DNA of 34,002 bases from NCBI RefSeq assembly GCF_002284565.1, contig NZ_NPKI01000048.1, forward strand, positions 1 to 34,002, given 5' to 3'. Both the position numbers and the translations under genes were made by a program. The notes beneath the pieces were generated by a model, which had not been told where the DNA came from, did not search any database, and saw only the letters and a program-made list of their open reading frames with translations. Below are positions 1 to 7,226 of the stretch, one piece after another. Source of the DNA: Mesorhizobium mediterraneum. GTDB taxonomy: Bacteria; Pseudomonadota; Alphaproteobacteria; Rhizobiales; Rhizobiaceae. Every line of letters starts with the position of its first letter. The stretch's first letter is position 1.

Positions 1-1538
1 AGCGTGTTGTTGCCGTCGCTGTCATACTGGCCCGAGATCTGGCTGGCCGAGTCGGCCACTAGCGTGATCGCATGGTTGCCCGCCGTCGTCAGCAGCCCGG
101 TCGCCGTCCCGCCCGCCAGGGCCAGCGCGTAGGTCACATTGGTTGTGAAGCCGTCGACCGCGCTCGCCGTGAAGGTCGGCGGCGTGATCGTCGCCTGGCT
201 CTGCCCGCCAACCCCGCTCGCCTCGACCACCTCGGCGGCGCCAACCGTCGGCGCGGCCGTGATCGAGAGTGTCGGCCCGTCATCGTCGAAGTTGATGAAG
301 GAGCCGACCTGTTCGTTGTGGGCGTTGGCTACAGCACCAGAAAAGTGCACCTCCTTGACATCGAAATAGTCTTTCTCGGTGTCGATATTCTTGATGGTGA
401 AGCGGTCAAAGGTTCCGCCAGCCCCGCCTGCGGTCGTGAAGTCGACCGTCACGCCCTCGCCGACATCCTGAAGGATCAGTCCAGTGCCGCTGAGATCAAC
501 CGTGATGCCCAGGGCCGCGGCTGTTGTTGCGACGCCGTTCAGTTTGAAAGTCACTCCGGTGATATTGATCTCCGTATCGTTGTCATCACCGGGGAGATTA
601 GCGCCTTCCGCGTTGTCGTCATTATTATAGGCGTGGATCTCGACGTCAGCCACGGTGTTGGTCGGCGTCGACTGCGAGACCGAGAAACCCGCGCCGGAGA
701 CGTTCTCGATGTGGGCGTCGTAGTCAGGCGCGGTTGGCGTGTTGGTAAAGTCCTTACCCGCGCTCTGGGTGCCGCCGCTGATCAGGTCGATCTGGAGCTC
801 ACGGCCAAAGCGCACGTCTTGAGATGCGACACCTAAGCCTTGCGTGCTGATGTTGACTTCAGCTTGCACGCCATTGTCGTGAGCCGTGACAAGAATCTTC
901 TGCGGGCTCGCTACGTCGGCGTCGAGGATATACCAATTGTTGTGTCCAGGAGGGGCGTCACCAAGCTGGCCGAAATTGACCACGGTGGTCCCCGTGACAG
1001 AGGCGAACACCCTGTCAGTCAGATCGATGCGGTCGTCCGGGTTGCTCTCGTCCGGATGGAGCAACGGCACATACTGGACCGTGTACAGGTTCGCATTGGT
1101 GTTGCTGGTGCTGTTCAGCCCAAGCGAGAAGGCGAGCGGACCGGTTGGGTCGGGCGCGACGGTCCCGTCAGAGGTACCGATGACGCCGATCACGACGTTT
1201 GCATGAGTTGGGTCTTGGAACAGCCAGACATAATTGCCATCGACCGTCTGAATGTCGCTGTTCACGCCGACGGTGGTGGAAAACGGGGTTCCATTGAGGT
1301 TCTGGGAGAGAACGACCGAGGTGATGGTTTCCCCTGCACTCGCCGAGGCGACCACGAAGTCGGTCTGGAAGGCGACCTCCGGTGAGGTCAGCCCGCCCGC
1401 ATCGTCGAGACCTAGGAGATATTGCAGCGTGGGATCGGTGCTGTGCGGCGAATCCAACGGGTTAACATCATCGTCCTCGACCTGAAGACCGGTGGTCTCG
1501 TCGATGATGATGTCTTGAGCTACGATGTCGATTGCCAT
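1..1538 (-). CDS. Large type I-secreted repeat protein (DUF5801 / T1SS-143 type), N-terminal part, runs off the window
   Basis: An open minus-strand frame of 512 complete codons with no stop begins at ATG 1538 and continues past base 1, so the C-terminus is missing. The start has a good ribosome binding site (AGGAG on the minus strand, 1546-1550, 7 nt away). The protein begins MAIDIVAQDIIIDETTGLQV and has no Sec signal. It is very acidic and rich in D, G, T, N and V, with almost no Cys. Near residues 420-512 it reads DDDGPTLSITAAP, then QATITPPTFTASAVDGFTT and GQYDSDGN. These are characteristic of DUF5801 / T1SS-143 repeats in giant RTX-like adhesins exported by type I secretion, whose secretion signal lies at the unseen C-terminus. 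The expected role is a calcium-binding, cell-surface or released adhesin (inference). A LuxR-type regulator lies 335 bp upstream on the same strand. The family call is firm; the function is not. Confidence 0.9.
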   Translation of the reverse strand, partial: MAIDIVAQDIIIDETTGLQVEDDDVNPLDSPHSTDPTLQYLLGLDDAGGLTSPEVAFQTDFVVASASAGETITSVVLSQNLNGTPFSTTVGVNSDIQTVDGNYVWLFQDPTHANVVIGVIGTSDGTVAPDPTGPLAFSLGLNSTSNTNANLYTVQYVPLLHPDESNPDDRIDLTDRVFASVTGTTVVNFGQLGDAPPGHNNWYILDADVASPQKILVTAHDNGVQAEVNISTQGLGVASQDVRFGRELQIDLISGGTQSAGKDFTNTPTAPDYDAHIENVSGAGFSVSQSTPTNTVADVEIHAYNNDDNAEGANLPGDDNDTEINITGVTFKLNGVATTAAALGITVDLSGTGLILQDVGEGVTVDFTTAGGAGGTFDRFTIKNIDTEKDYFDVKEVHFSGAVANAHNEQVGSFINFDDDGPTLSITAAPTVGAAEVVEASGVGGQSQATITPPTFTASAVDGFTTNVTYALALAGGTATGLLTTAGNHAITLVADSASQISGQYDSDGNNT

Positions 1539-1873
1539 GGAGATTCTCCTTGGTTAAAACGCTTCAAGAAAAAGGGATCCACCCCCAGACGCCGGAATTG
1601 CACCTACCCGAGTGCATCGGTCGCGTCCTGAATTGCAGCCCTCGAACCTATTGTGTCGCCGATGGAGAGGACGCGTCCATTCTCGGTTCGATAGTATTGT
1701 GGTGAATAACCGCACCCTGATCGAACGATATACATCCTTCGATTTATCGAGCGCCGACAGGCGCTTGCGGATGACCGCGTTGGTGTAACGGGCGATCGAT
1801 ATGCTGTGGGTTTCCGGCCTGTGGCCGATATCATGTTGACGCAGCGGCCTCGACGCTTGGCCGAAGGTGATGG
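1539..1873. other. Intergenic region upstream of the secreted-repeat protein
   Basis: This 335-bp stretch separates the regulator's stop from the adhesin-like start and presumably holds the adhesin promoter. A minus-strand frame of 107 codons crosses it, but it has no recognisable domain, no convincing ribosome binding site, and overlaps the end of the regulator, so it is not called. The only other notable sequence is a short GGACGCGTCC palindrome near 1670. No consensus promoter could be picked with confidence. Confidence 0.5.
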
Positions 1874-2521
1874 TCAAAGCCCGCTCTTGTGACTTGTCCC
1901 CGGGTGATCGGCAGCTTTGTCAAACGTCGCCCAGGCCAATTCAGCCCTGCTGCTGAGGTGGAGCTTTTCGTAGACGTGGTGCAAGTGCATTTTCACCGTG
2001 CCCTCGGATACGTGCAGCTGCTCGGCGATGTTCTTGTTGCGGAACCCGCGCACGACGAGGCTGGCGACTTCGGCCTCACGTCCTGTAAGCCTCGGCTCGG
2101 GATGATGCTGAGATATCGGCATCAACAGATGCTGGAGGATGTTGTTGTCGACCCATTTTCGACCGGCCGCCACGACATTTACGCATTCGACAAGATAGCT
2201 ATGGCTGATGCCGTCCAGCAGCAAGCCGTCGGCGTCGAGCTCCTGTATGTCCTTGACGCCGAACCCGCCGTTTGGTTGCAGGATGAAAATTATGCCCAGC
2301 GCGCTGTTCATAGTTCTCAGTCGAGAGGAGAGACTGGCCGTCTGCTGACTGGCGATGTCCACGCCTATGACGACAATATCAGGCCGATGGCGCTCCACAT
2401 GCGGGACAACGTCAATTATGCGATGGCAGTTTGCCACAACGCTGTGGCCAGCCTTCCGCAGAACCCACTCCAGACCGGCGAGATAGACTCCCCGCGGGTC
2501 CGCAACAACCAAGGTTGACAT
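1874..2521 (-). CDS. LuxR/NarL-type DNA-binding regulator with degenerate receiver domain
   Basis: 215 residues in the standard NarL/FixJ layout: an N-terminal receiver-like fold (about 1-120) and a C-terminal LuxR helix-turn-helix (about 143-200, LTGREAEVASLVVRGFRNKN then IAEQLHVSEGTVKMHLHHVY). The helix-turn-helix is intact, with the usual TxREhEV start and the SEGTVKxHL recognition helix. The receiver is not. The strand-3 motif reads PDIVVIGVD, placing Gly53 where the phosphorylated Asp belongs. The acidic pocket is reduced to one Asp (VVADPR), and the conserved Lys of strand 5 is Asp103 (GLLLDG). It probably works without phosphorylation or through another signal (inference). ATG 2521 was chosen over an upstream in-frame GTG at 2548 because MSTLVVADPRG matches normal receiver N-termini and GGGGAC lies upstream. 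It is a natural candidate regulator of the downstream secreted-repeat gene, by position only. Confidence 0.85.
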   Translation of the reverse strand: MSTLVVADPRGVYLAGLEWVLRKAGHSVVANCHRIIDVVPHVERHRPDIVVIGVDIASQQTASLSSRLRTMNSALGIIFILQPNGGFGVKDIQELDADGLLLDGISHSYLVECVNVVAAGRKWVDNNILQHLLMPISQHHPEPRLTGREAEVASLVVRGFRNKNIAEQLHVSEGTVKMHLHHVYEKLHLSSRAELAWATFDKAADHPGTSHKSGL

Positions 2522-2637
2522 GCGAACACCGTCCCCAAAAAAACGCACGACTTACTTAATTATCAATGAATCAAGGAAAGCAGAGCTCCAAGCGATTGTC
2601 AAGAAATCACTAATATACCTGTAGCTATAACAGTAAC

Positions 2638-2677
2638 CCAGGCTAGGGCCATGCCGGGCCCGGCTGCCCTAGCCTGG
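2638..2677. repeat. Nested perfect inverted repeat (12-bp arms around a 12-bp palindrome)
   Basis: The arms CCAGGCTAGGGC (2638-2649) and GCCCTAGCCTGG (2666-2677) are perfect reverse complements. Between them sits a second perfect palindrome, GCCGGGCCCGGC (2653-2664). The whole can fold as one long hairpin with a small internal loop, or act as two nested protein sites. No T-run follows on either strand, so a simple intrinsic terminator is unlikely. Confidence 0.8.
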
Positions 2678-2892
2678 CACGCATGTGTAGCATCGATACC
2701 ACGGCTGATGCGGCGCGCTTTAGGCCGACCGGGTGCGCGCCCTCGTCGATCTGCTGGTGTCGGGCGAAAGAGAGCGCGCGCGTAGCGGCTGGTTTCCACG
2801 TCAGGCATGCTTGCTCCGGTTGGCCCAACCTGGACGAATGGCGGACTTCCAGCCGTCGCGCCATGTCAAGTTCTGCCCAGGCGACATTCAAG

Positions 2893-2922
2893 CAAAAACC
2901 CGCCCCGGTCCCCGGAGCGGGT
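2893..2922 (-). terminator. Candidate rho-independent terminator on the minus strand, no gene upstream
   Basis: Read on the minus strand, ACCCGCTCCGG and CCGGGGCGGGT form an 11-bp stem with one mismatch and a 3-nt loop, followed at once by TTTTTG. This is the classic intrinsic terminator shape. No minus-strand protein gene ends just upstream; the region to the right (3089-4745) holds plus-strand genes. It may therefore close a small RNA or be a relic. Confidence 0.55.
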
Positions 2923-3002
2923 CTGTTGCCTGAGGCGGAGCTCAACACGTGTCCGCACAGCAAGGTCGCCTTGGGTTGCTGAAGATCTGGTTAACCGGCC
3001 AA

Positions 3003-3015
3003 ATTTGATTCAAAT
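3003..3015. promoter_or_regulatory. 13-bp inverted repeat, possible operator
   Basis: ATTTGATTCAAAT is a perfect inverted repeat (6-bp arms, central T) in an AT-rich patch 74 bp before the start of the small gene at 3089. Shape and position fit a regulator binding site, but no partner can be named. Confidence 0.3.
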
Positions 3016-3088
3016 CCGCTTGTGGATATTTGCCTTCGGGTAAGTCGAGATGGCCATCCTTGTCGGACGGCGGGCAAAAGGAGAATCC

Positions 3089-3277
3089 ATGACTAGCGAC
3101 TTTGCCGCCGCCCACCTCCATCTTGAACGAGCCTGCCACTATTTGCGCGGCGATGACGAGACGAGCAGCATGGCTCGTGCGGCTCTGGATATTTTGATCG
3201 ATGCAATTGTCGCGGCCCAGTACAAGCGTCCGCCCGCAGACGTGGTGGAATTTCCCAGAACGGCAACGCGGCGATAG
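3089..3277 (+). CDS. Small hypothetical protein (62 aa)
   Basis: ATG 3089 follows AAAAGGAGAATCC, an excellent ribosome binding site, which favours it over an in-frame ATG at 3050. The product starts MTSDFAAAHLHLERACHYLR and contains a probable amphipathic helix (MARAALDILIDAIVAAQYK, about residues 29-47), ending in a short basic tail. There is no signal peptide, membrane segment or cysteine pair beyond a single Cys. The helical, all-alpha look resembles small cytosolic proteins often seen in rhizobia. No function can be assigned. A hairpin with a short T-run follows at 3319-3343. Confidence 0.65.
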   Translation: MTSDFAAAHLHLERACHYLRGDDETSSMARAALDILIDAIVAAQYKRPPADVVEFPRTATRR

Positions 3278-3318
3278 TCGGCGAGCGGTCCAGAGAGCCG
3301 CACGGAACCAGCCGACCG

Positions 3319-3343
3319 ATCGCCTGCGTCGGCAGGCGATTTC
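3319..3343 (+). terminator. Candidate rho-independent terminator after the small gene
   Basis: ATCGCCTGC (3319-3327) and GCAGGCGAT (3332-3340) form a perfect 9-bp stem with a 4-nt loop, followed by a short T-run (TTTCCC, the first T being the last stem base). It lies 42 bp past the stop of the small gene. The T-run is short, so termination may be partial. Confidence 0.45.
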
Positions 3344-3487
3344 CCTCGGGATCGGAGAGGTCCAGCGTCCGATCTGCTCTACATTTCGAGTTCGGGCCGC
3401 ACTCTTGTGCCTCTGTTCCTGCGAGAGAGGCGGGCGTATTCTTGCCGCCGACCAATGCTCTGAAATTATCTCGGGGAGGAGACGGCG

Positions 3488-4294
3488 ATGGCTGAGGCAA
3501 CGCGTCACGACGCCTGGCAGGCGGGGGATAGCTACGACCTCTATATGGGGCGATGGAGCCGTCAGATCGCTCCACTGTTCCTGGACTGGCTCGATCCAGC
3601 GGAGGGGCTGGATTGGCTGGAGGTGGGTTGCGGAACCGGGGCGCTGTCGGCAGCCATCCTGGCGCGCTGCAACGCCAGGAGCTTGGTGTCCATAGATCCA
3701 TCGGAGGGTTTTCTCGCCAAGGCGCGGGCAAACGTGCCGGACAAACGCGTCGAGTTTCTCGCAGGCGATGCGCAGGCCCTGGCCATGGAATCCGGCAGCA
3801 AGGACATGGTCGTGTCGGCGCTTGTTCTCAACTTCATCCCCGACAAGGAAAAGGCGCTCGCGGAGATGGGGCGGGTGGCCCGCCGCGACGCGACGATTGG
3901 GTTCTATGTCTGGGATTATCCTGGTGGCGGGGTGGAATTCATGCGGGCCTTCTGGACCGCTGCGGCGGCGCTCGACCCCGGCGCTGTCGACCTTACCGAG
4001 GACAGGCGCTTTCCGTTCTGCACACAAGACGGATTGACCGATCTCGCCAGGAAGGCCGGTCTGGTTTCCGTCGACTCCACCCGGCTTGAAATGCCGGCCG
4101 TATTCAAGGATTTTGACGACTACTGGCACCCCTTCACCCTGGGTGCGGGACCCGCACCCGGCTATTGCATGAGCCTCGCCCCCGCAGCTCGCCAGAAATT
4201 GATGGAGAGGCTCCGTGAGAGTCTGCCGCGCGGCGAGGACGGGTCGATTCCCCTGAAAACGAGAGCCTGGGCGGTCAAGGCCAAGGTTCGCTGA
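3488..4294 (+). CDS. Class I SAM-dependent methyltransferase
   Basis: A 268-residue Rossmann-fold methyltransferase of the Methyltransf_11/25 type. Motif I is LEVGCGTGALS (about 44-54). The acidic residue that binds the SAM ribose is Asp70 (SLVSIDPSEGFL). GDAQAL (93-98) supplies the adenine-binding motif, and VVSALVLNFIPDKEKALAEM (about 108-127) is motif IV and beyond. The start follows GGGGAGGAGACGGCG. Proteins of this type methylate small molecules such as quinones, lipids or phenolics; nothing here shows the substrate. The C-terminal half (PFTLGAGPAPGY, about residues 215-226) is typical of the small-molecule branch. It stands alone, 194 bp after a probable terminator and 145 bp before the next gene. 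Confidence 0.9.
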   Translation: MAEATRHDAWQAGDSYDLYMGRWSRQIAPLFLDWLDPAEGLDWLEVGCGTGALSAAILARCNARSLVSIDPSEGFLAKARANVPDKRVEFLAGDAQALAMESGSKDMVVSALVLNFIPDKEKALAEMGRVARRDATIGFYVWDYPGGGVEFMRAFWTAAAALDPGAVDLTEDRRFPFCTQDGLTDLARKAGLVSVDSTRLEMPAVFKDFDDYWHPFTLGAGPAPGYCMSLAPAARQKLMERLRESLPRGEDGSIPLKTRAWAVKAKVR

Positions 4295-4439
4295 TGACAG
4301 CGAGCCCACGTCGCGACAGACCGACAGGCCGCCAACTATAGCCTGTCCTGCGCAAAGTTCGGGTTGACCGGCTTTGCACGTGAAGCGACTATTCGTCTGG
4401 ACGGCCGAGGTCGTCATGCCGGCGTCAGGAGGAGATACG

Positions 4440-4745
4440 ATGGACGAGCCCGATCGGTGGCGTCACATGTCAAGCGCGCCAAGGGATGGCAGCCGAATCC
4501 TGGTCACGGTTCGGCCCTCCGAACAGGGGCCGGCGGAAGTCGACCTGGCTTACTGGTCTCGAGCCGACCAGTTCGGCAGCGAGGGCTGGCGCGCGTCCGA
4601 CTCGTCTCCAGGACGCGTGGTTGAATACGCCGAACCCGAGCTGAAATGCTGGATGCCGCTGCCGACAGCCAATCTGAGCAAGGGTTCATTGCCGAGCCCC
4701 TGGGACGAAGAAGATGTCCCGCTGCTGGATGGATCGGGGATATGA
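4440..4745 (+). CDS. Small hypothetical protein (101 aa)
   Basis: ATG 4440 follows CAGGAGGAGATACG, a strong ribosome binding site, which decides it against the in-frame ATG at 4374. The product begins MDEPDRWRHMSSAPRDGSRI. The pattern 'W..MSSAPRDG..ILV' followed by 'YW.....GW' and 'CWMPLP' is shared by many short rhizobial and phage-borne proteins (DUF551-like; W-x-PLP ending). It lacks a signal peptide or membrane segment. Function unknown. It ends 124 bp before the stop of the convergent aldo/keto reductase, with a palindromic repeat between them. Confidence 0.7.
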   Translation: MDEPDRWRHMSSAPRDGSRILVTVRPSEQGPAEVDLAYWSRADQFGSEGWRASDSSPGRVVEYAEPELKCWMPLPTANLSKGSLPSPWDEEDVPLLDGSGI

Positions 4746-4772
4746 GGTGAGCGGGAAGGGCTAATTTCAACG

Positions 4773-4862
4773 GGCCGGCGGGACAGCGCCCCCCTCTGTC
4801 CTGCCCTCTTTGCCAACTTGGCATCTCCCCCACGAGGGGGGAGATTGGCAGCTTCGCCGTCG
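4773..4862. repeat. Palindromic intergenic repeat, family A (single copy)
   Basis: The core ATCTCCCCC (4823-4831) and GGGGGAGAT (4837-4845) form a 9-bp stem, flanked by TGCCAACTTGGCA (also palindromic) and GATTGGCAGCTTCGCCGTCGG. The same words recur at 24105-24135, and related ones at 20055-20210 and 26207-26365. It fills the space between two converging genes and could fold as a hairpin in either transcript. Confidence 0.8.
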
Positions 4863-4868
4863 GCTCCC

Positions 4869-5723
4869 TCAGAACAGGAACGCAGCCGTGGTGGGGTTCG
4901 GCCCGGTGCGACCGTCTGATGAGTCCATGCCTCGAATGAGCGCAAGGTCTGCCGCGTCCAGCTCGAAATCGAAGACATCGAAATTGGCGGCGATCCGGTT
5001 CTGGTGGACCGACTTTGGAATGACGATCAGCCCTTCCTGAAGGTGCCATCTGATGATCACCTGCGCCACGGACTTGCGATGTTTTCCGGCGAGCTTTTCA
5101 AGGGTCGGGTCGCTCAATAGCCGGCCGCTGCCCAGCGGGCTCCAGCTTTCGATGCGGATGTCGTGCGTGCTATGAAAATCTCTGATGCCGCGCTGTTGAA
5201 ACCGGGGATGAAGCTCGATCTGGTTGACCGAGGGCGTGACCCCGGTCTCGCCGATGATCCGCTCCAGATGGTCCTGGTTAAAATTCGAAACGCCGATCGA
5301 CTTGATTCGGCCGGATTGCCTGAGTTCGATCAGGGTCTTCCACGCCTCGACATATTTATCCTGGCTGGGCACTGGCCAGTGGATCAGAAACAGGTCGATC
5401 TTTTCGATCCCGAGCTTGCTCATCGTCTCGTCGAAAGCCCGAAGGGCGGCGTCACGCTGATGCGCGCCGTTGCGCAGCTTGGAGGTGATGAACAACTCGC
5501 CTCTCGGCACGCCAGCCTTGCGGATCGCCTGCCCGACGCCTTCCTCGTTCCGGTAGCCTTCGGCGGTGTCGATCAACCTGTAGCCGGCCTCGATTCCCCA
5601 ACTCACCACTTGGCTCGTGATGGCTGGATCGACCTGCCACACGCCAAGGCCGATCTGGGGAATGGCTGAGCCATCGTTCAACGTGATCTGTTCAGGTTTA
5701 CTCAGGGTAATCTGTTCAGGCAT
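4869..5723 (-). CDS. Aldo/keto reductase (AKR5-like, 2,5-diketogluconate reductase family)
   Basis: 284 residues, the usual length for a TIM-barrel aldo/keto reductase that reduces aldehydes or ketones with NADPH in the cytosol. The catalytic tetrad is complete: Asp52 and Tyr57 (RLIDTAEGYRNEEGVG), Lys82 (FITSKLRN) and His115 (LFLIHWP). Further marks are GVSNFN, NQIELHP and the cofactor-binding IPKSVHQNRIAANFDVFDF near the C-terminus. ATG 5723 is preferred to ATG 5741 because AAGGA lies 7 nt upstream of it. The N-terminus carries a small tandem duplication (PEQITLSK-PEQITLND). The substrate is not evident. It converges on the small gene ending at 4745. Confidence 0.92.
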   Translation of the reverse strand: MPEQITLSKPEQITLNDGSAIPQIGLGVWQVDPAITSQVVSWGIEAGYRLIDTAEGYRNEEGVGQAIRKAGVPRGELFITSKLRNGAHQRDAALRAFDETMSKLGIEKIDLFLIHWPVPSQDKYVEAWKTLIELRQSGRIKSIGVSNFNQDHLERIIGETGVTPSVNQIELHPRFQQRGIRDFHSTHDIRIESWSPLGSGRLLSDPTLEKLAGKHRKSVAQVIIRWHLQEGLIVIPKSVHQNRIAANFDVFDFELDAADLALIRGMDSSDGRTGPNPTTAAFLF

Positions 5724-5839
5724 GCTCAGGTCCTTCTGCATCCTTTCGCCCCAGCGCAGTGCTTATCTAGGCTCGGTGCCCGCCAAGGCCAGTCGACAGG
5801 CGGAGAAAGTAGAAGTGCTCCGTGACACGGTCCTGGAGA

Positions 5840-6850
5840 TCAATAAATTGGACCGGGAGATGGCACGCCAATCCGGATCAATCTCGAAAAGTCCGGCGAA
5901 AGGCCTGACTCCCGCGCACGGCCGTCAATGTGGGCCAACTCCCTCAAAACCGACATCGGCAAGCGGCTATCGAGCGCGCCCCGTGCATACGCATATTCTG
6001 GAAGATAGCCATTAACGATCAGGCGCCAGTCAAGAGGGACCACGTCACCGACGGCTCGCATCATCTTGACGATCGTGGTCGTGCAGTTCGTCGTGATGGA
6101 ATTATAGAACTCCGGCGTCGTGGAAAGTGCATTTGCGTCCAGGACGTATTCCAGCAAGAGCGCCCGGGCCGCGTCCGGTGACACTTTTAGCCGATAGATT
6201 TGGACGTCCTCTCCACGAACGTTTGACCTGACGCCGACGACGTCTCGCTCATCAGCCGCAATAATGACCAGGGGATTGCTCTTGAACAGGTCTGCCATGG
6301 GTGAAAACTTGCCGCCTGCACGGCGCCGCACCTCAATCGACCAGGCAAGGTAGTCACCTCCTGCAAAGCCGAAGCTTATGATGACATGGGCGATTTTCGT
6401 CCCGGACCAATAAGACATGAAGAGGTCGACCGTCTGAATGTTGGAGAGGTCGTAGGTCCGCGTTGTCCAGCGTTCGGTGAAATCAGTGTCGCTACGCCAT
6501 TCGAAGTCGCGCACGTCCGTCAGCGTCAACAGATTCCCGTCGCGGGTGCCGGTCACCTGACGGGCGACATCGGGCGCCCAGTCCGCGTGATCGAAAGGTC
6601 TGATGGTGCTCCACCAGACCAGAACCACAGCAAACGCAGCCACAAACAGGACAAACGCCCTGATACGAAACCGGCTGAAGAGCGCGATGACGGTGGCGAG
6701 GCCGAACAAGATGAAAAGGACACCGGCCACAGCCCGTCCAAGCTCGGCCACGGGCAGGCGATACCACATGGCAAGTCCGACCCAGGCAGTCAAGATTGCG
6801 ACGGCTAGCGAAAGGATGATCGCAAGCGAGATCCTAGCGATGCGACGCAT
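5840..6850 (-). CDS. DUF4105 (Lnb N-terminal periplasmic domain) membrane protein
   Basis: 336 residues. Three hydrophobic segments occupy about residues 8-28, 41-59 and 64-82, followed by a soluble DUF4105 domain (about 115-310). Family markers are VDLFMSYWSGTKIAHVIISF with His155, and YNSITTNCTTTIVKMM with Cys256. These are the likely catalytic His and Cys of the papain/NlpC-like fold proposed for this family, in which the domain is probably periplasmic. The ATG follows GAGGGGGAATGA. In other bacteria the family is sometimes linked to envelope or lipid metabolism, but no substrate is established here. It is a single gene, divergent from the quinoprotein gene. Confidence 0.88.
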   Translation of the reverse strand: MRRIARISLAIILSLAVAILTAWVGLAMWYRLPVAELGRAVAGVLFILFGLATVIALFSRFRIRAFVLFVAAFAVVLVWWSTIRPFDHADWAPDVARQVTGTRDGNLLTLTDVRDFEWRSDTDFTERWTTRTYDLSNIQTVDLFMSYWSGTKIAHVIISFGFAGGDYLAWSIEVRRRAGGKFSPMADLFKSNPLVIIAADERDVVGVRSNVRGEDVQIYRLKVSPDAARALLLEYVLDANALSTTPEFYNSITTNCTTTIVKMMRAVGDVVPLDWRLIVNGYLPEYAYARGALDSRLPMSVLRELAHIDGRARESGLSPDFSRLIRIGVPSPGPIY

Positions 6851-7226
6851 TCATTCCCCCTCTGGCGGGCTGCCCTCCGGCGGCCTGTCATTGCCTGGAT
6901 GCCATTTCTCACGGGACGTTCGAAGGCAACTCCATATGTCCATATTGGAGCACAATCGGTCTGATACTCCAACTCGGCGCCCACCCCGAGTCGCGACCAG
7001 CTAGCCGTTCATCATTGGTACCCGGCGGGCCAACATGGTATGATGTGGCGGCAACCAACGCAGTCCCAAGTGACTGTCAGGTGGGTTGAGTTAGGCAACG
7101 CTTTCGGTCGTTAAGTCCGACCGGCCGATTATGCTCGGCGCTGGAAGTTTCGCACAAAAGCAACCGCCCGCAACGTTGTATCTGGCTGCCACAGATGCCG
7201 CGAAGCTGGCCACGTGGGAGGATATC
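6851..7226. other. 376-bp divergent intergenic region
   Basis: This lies between the divergent DUF4105 and quinoprotein genes, so promoters for both are expected. A weak inverted repeat (ACTCGG...CCGAGT, near 6970-6991) and a 7131 ATG in the quinoprotein frame are visible. That ATG is not used as the start because a better one with a ribosome binding site lies at 7227. No gene, RNA or clear promoter was found. Confidence 0.5.

Larger units (their letters stand above)
2522..3088. other. 567-bp intergenic region with palindromes and an orphan terminator
   Basis: No protein gene is supported here; the short frames have no domains or binding sites. The first 120 bp are AT-rich compared with the neighbours. 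They include a perfect minus-strand -35 hexamer (TTGACA, complement of 2597-2602), but with only a poor -10 (TTTCCT) at 17 bp, so the regulator's promoter is uncertain. Further right lie a nested palindrome (2638-2677), a minus-strand terminator (2893-2922) and a 13-bp inverted repeat (3003-3015), each listed separately. Confidence 0.6.

Noticed and set aside
72..1385. Plus-strand frames in the first 1.4 kb
   Set aside because: They are opposite the secreted-repeat gene, which reads through on the minus strand with strong family motifs and a ribosome binding site.
1554..1877. 107-codon minus-strand frame between adhesin and regulator
   Set aside because: No domain, no binding site, and it overlaps the regulator's 3' end.
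2942..4417. 491-codon minus-strand frame
   Set aside because: It is antisense to the methyltransferase and the small gene at 3089, without recognisable sequence.
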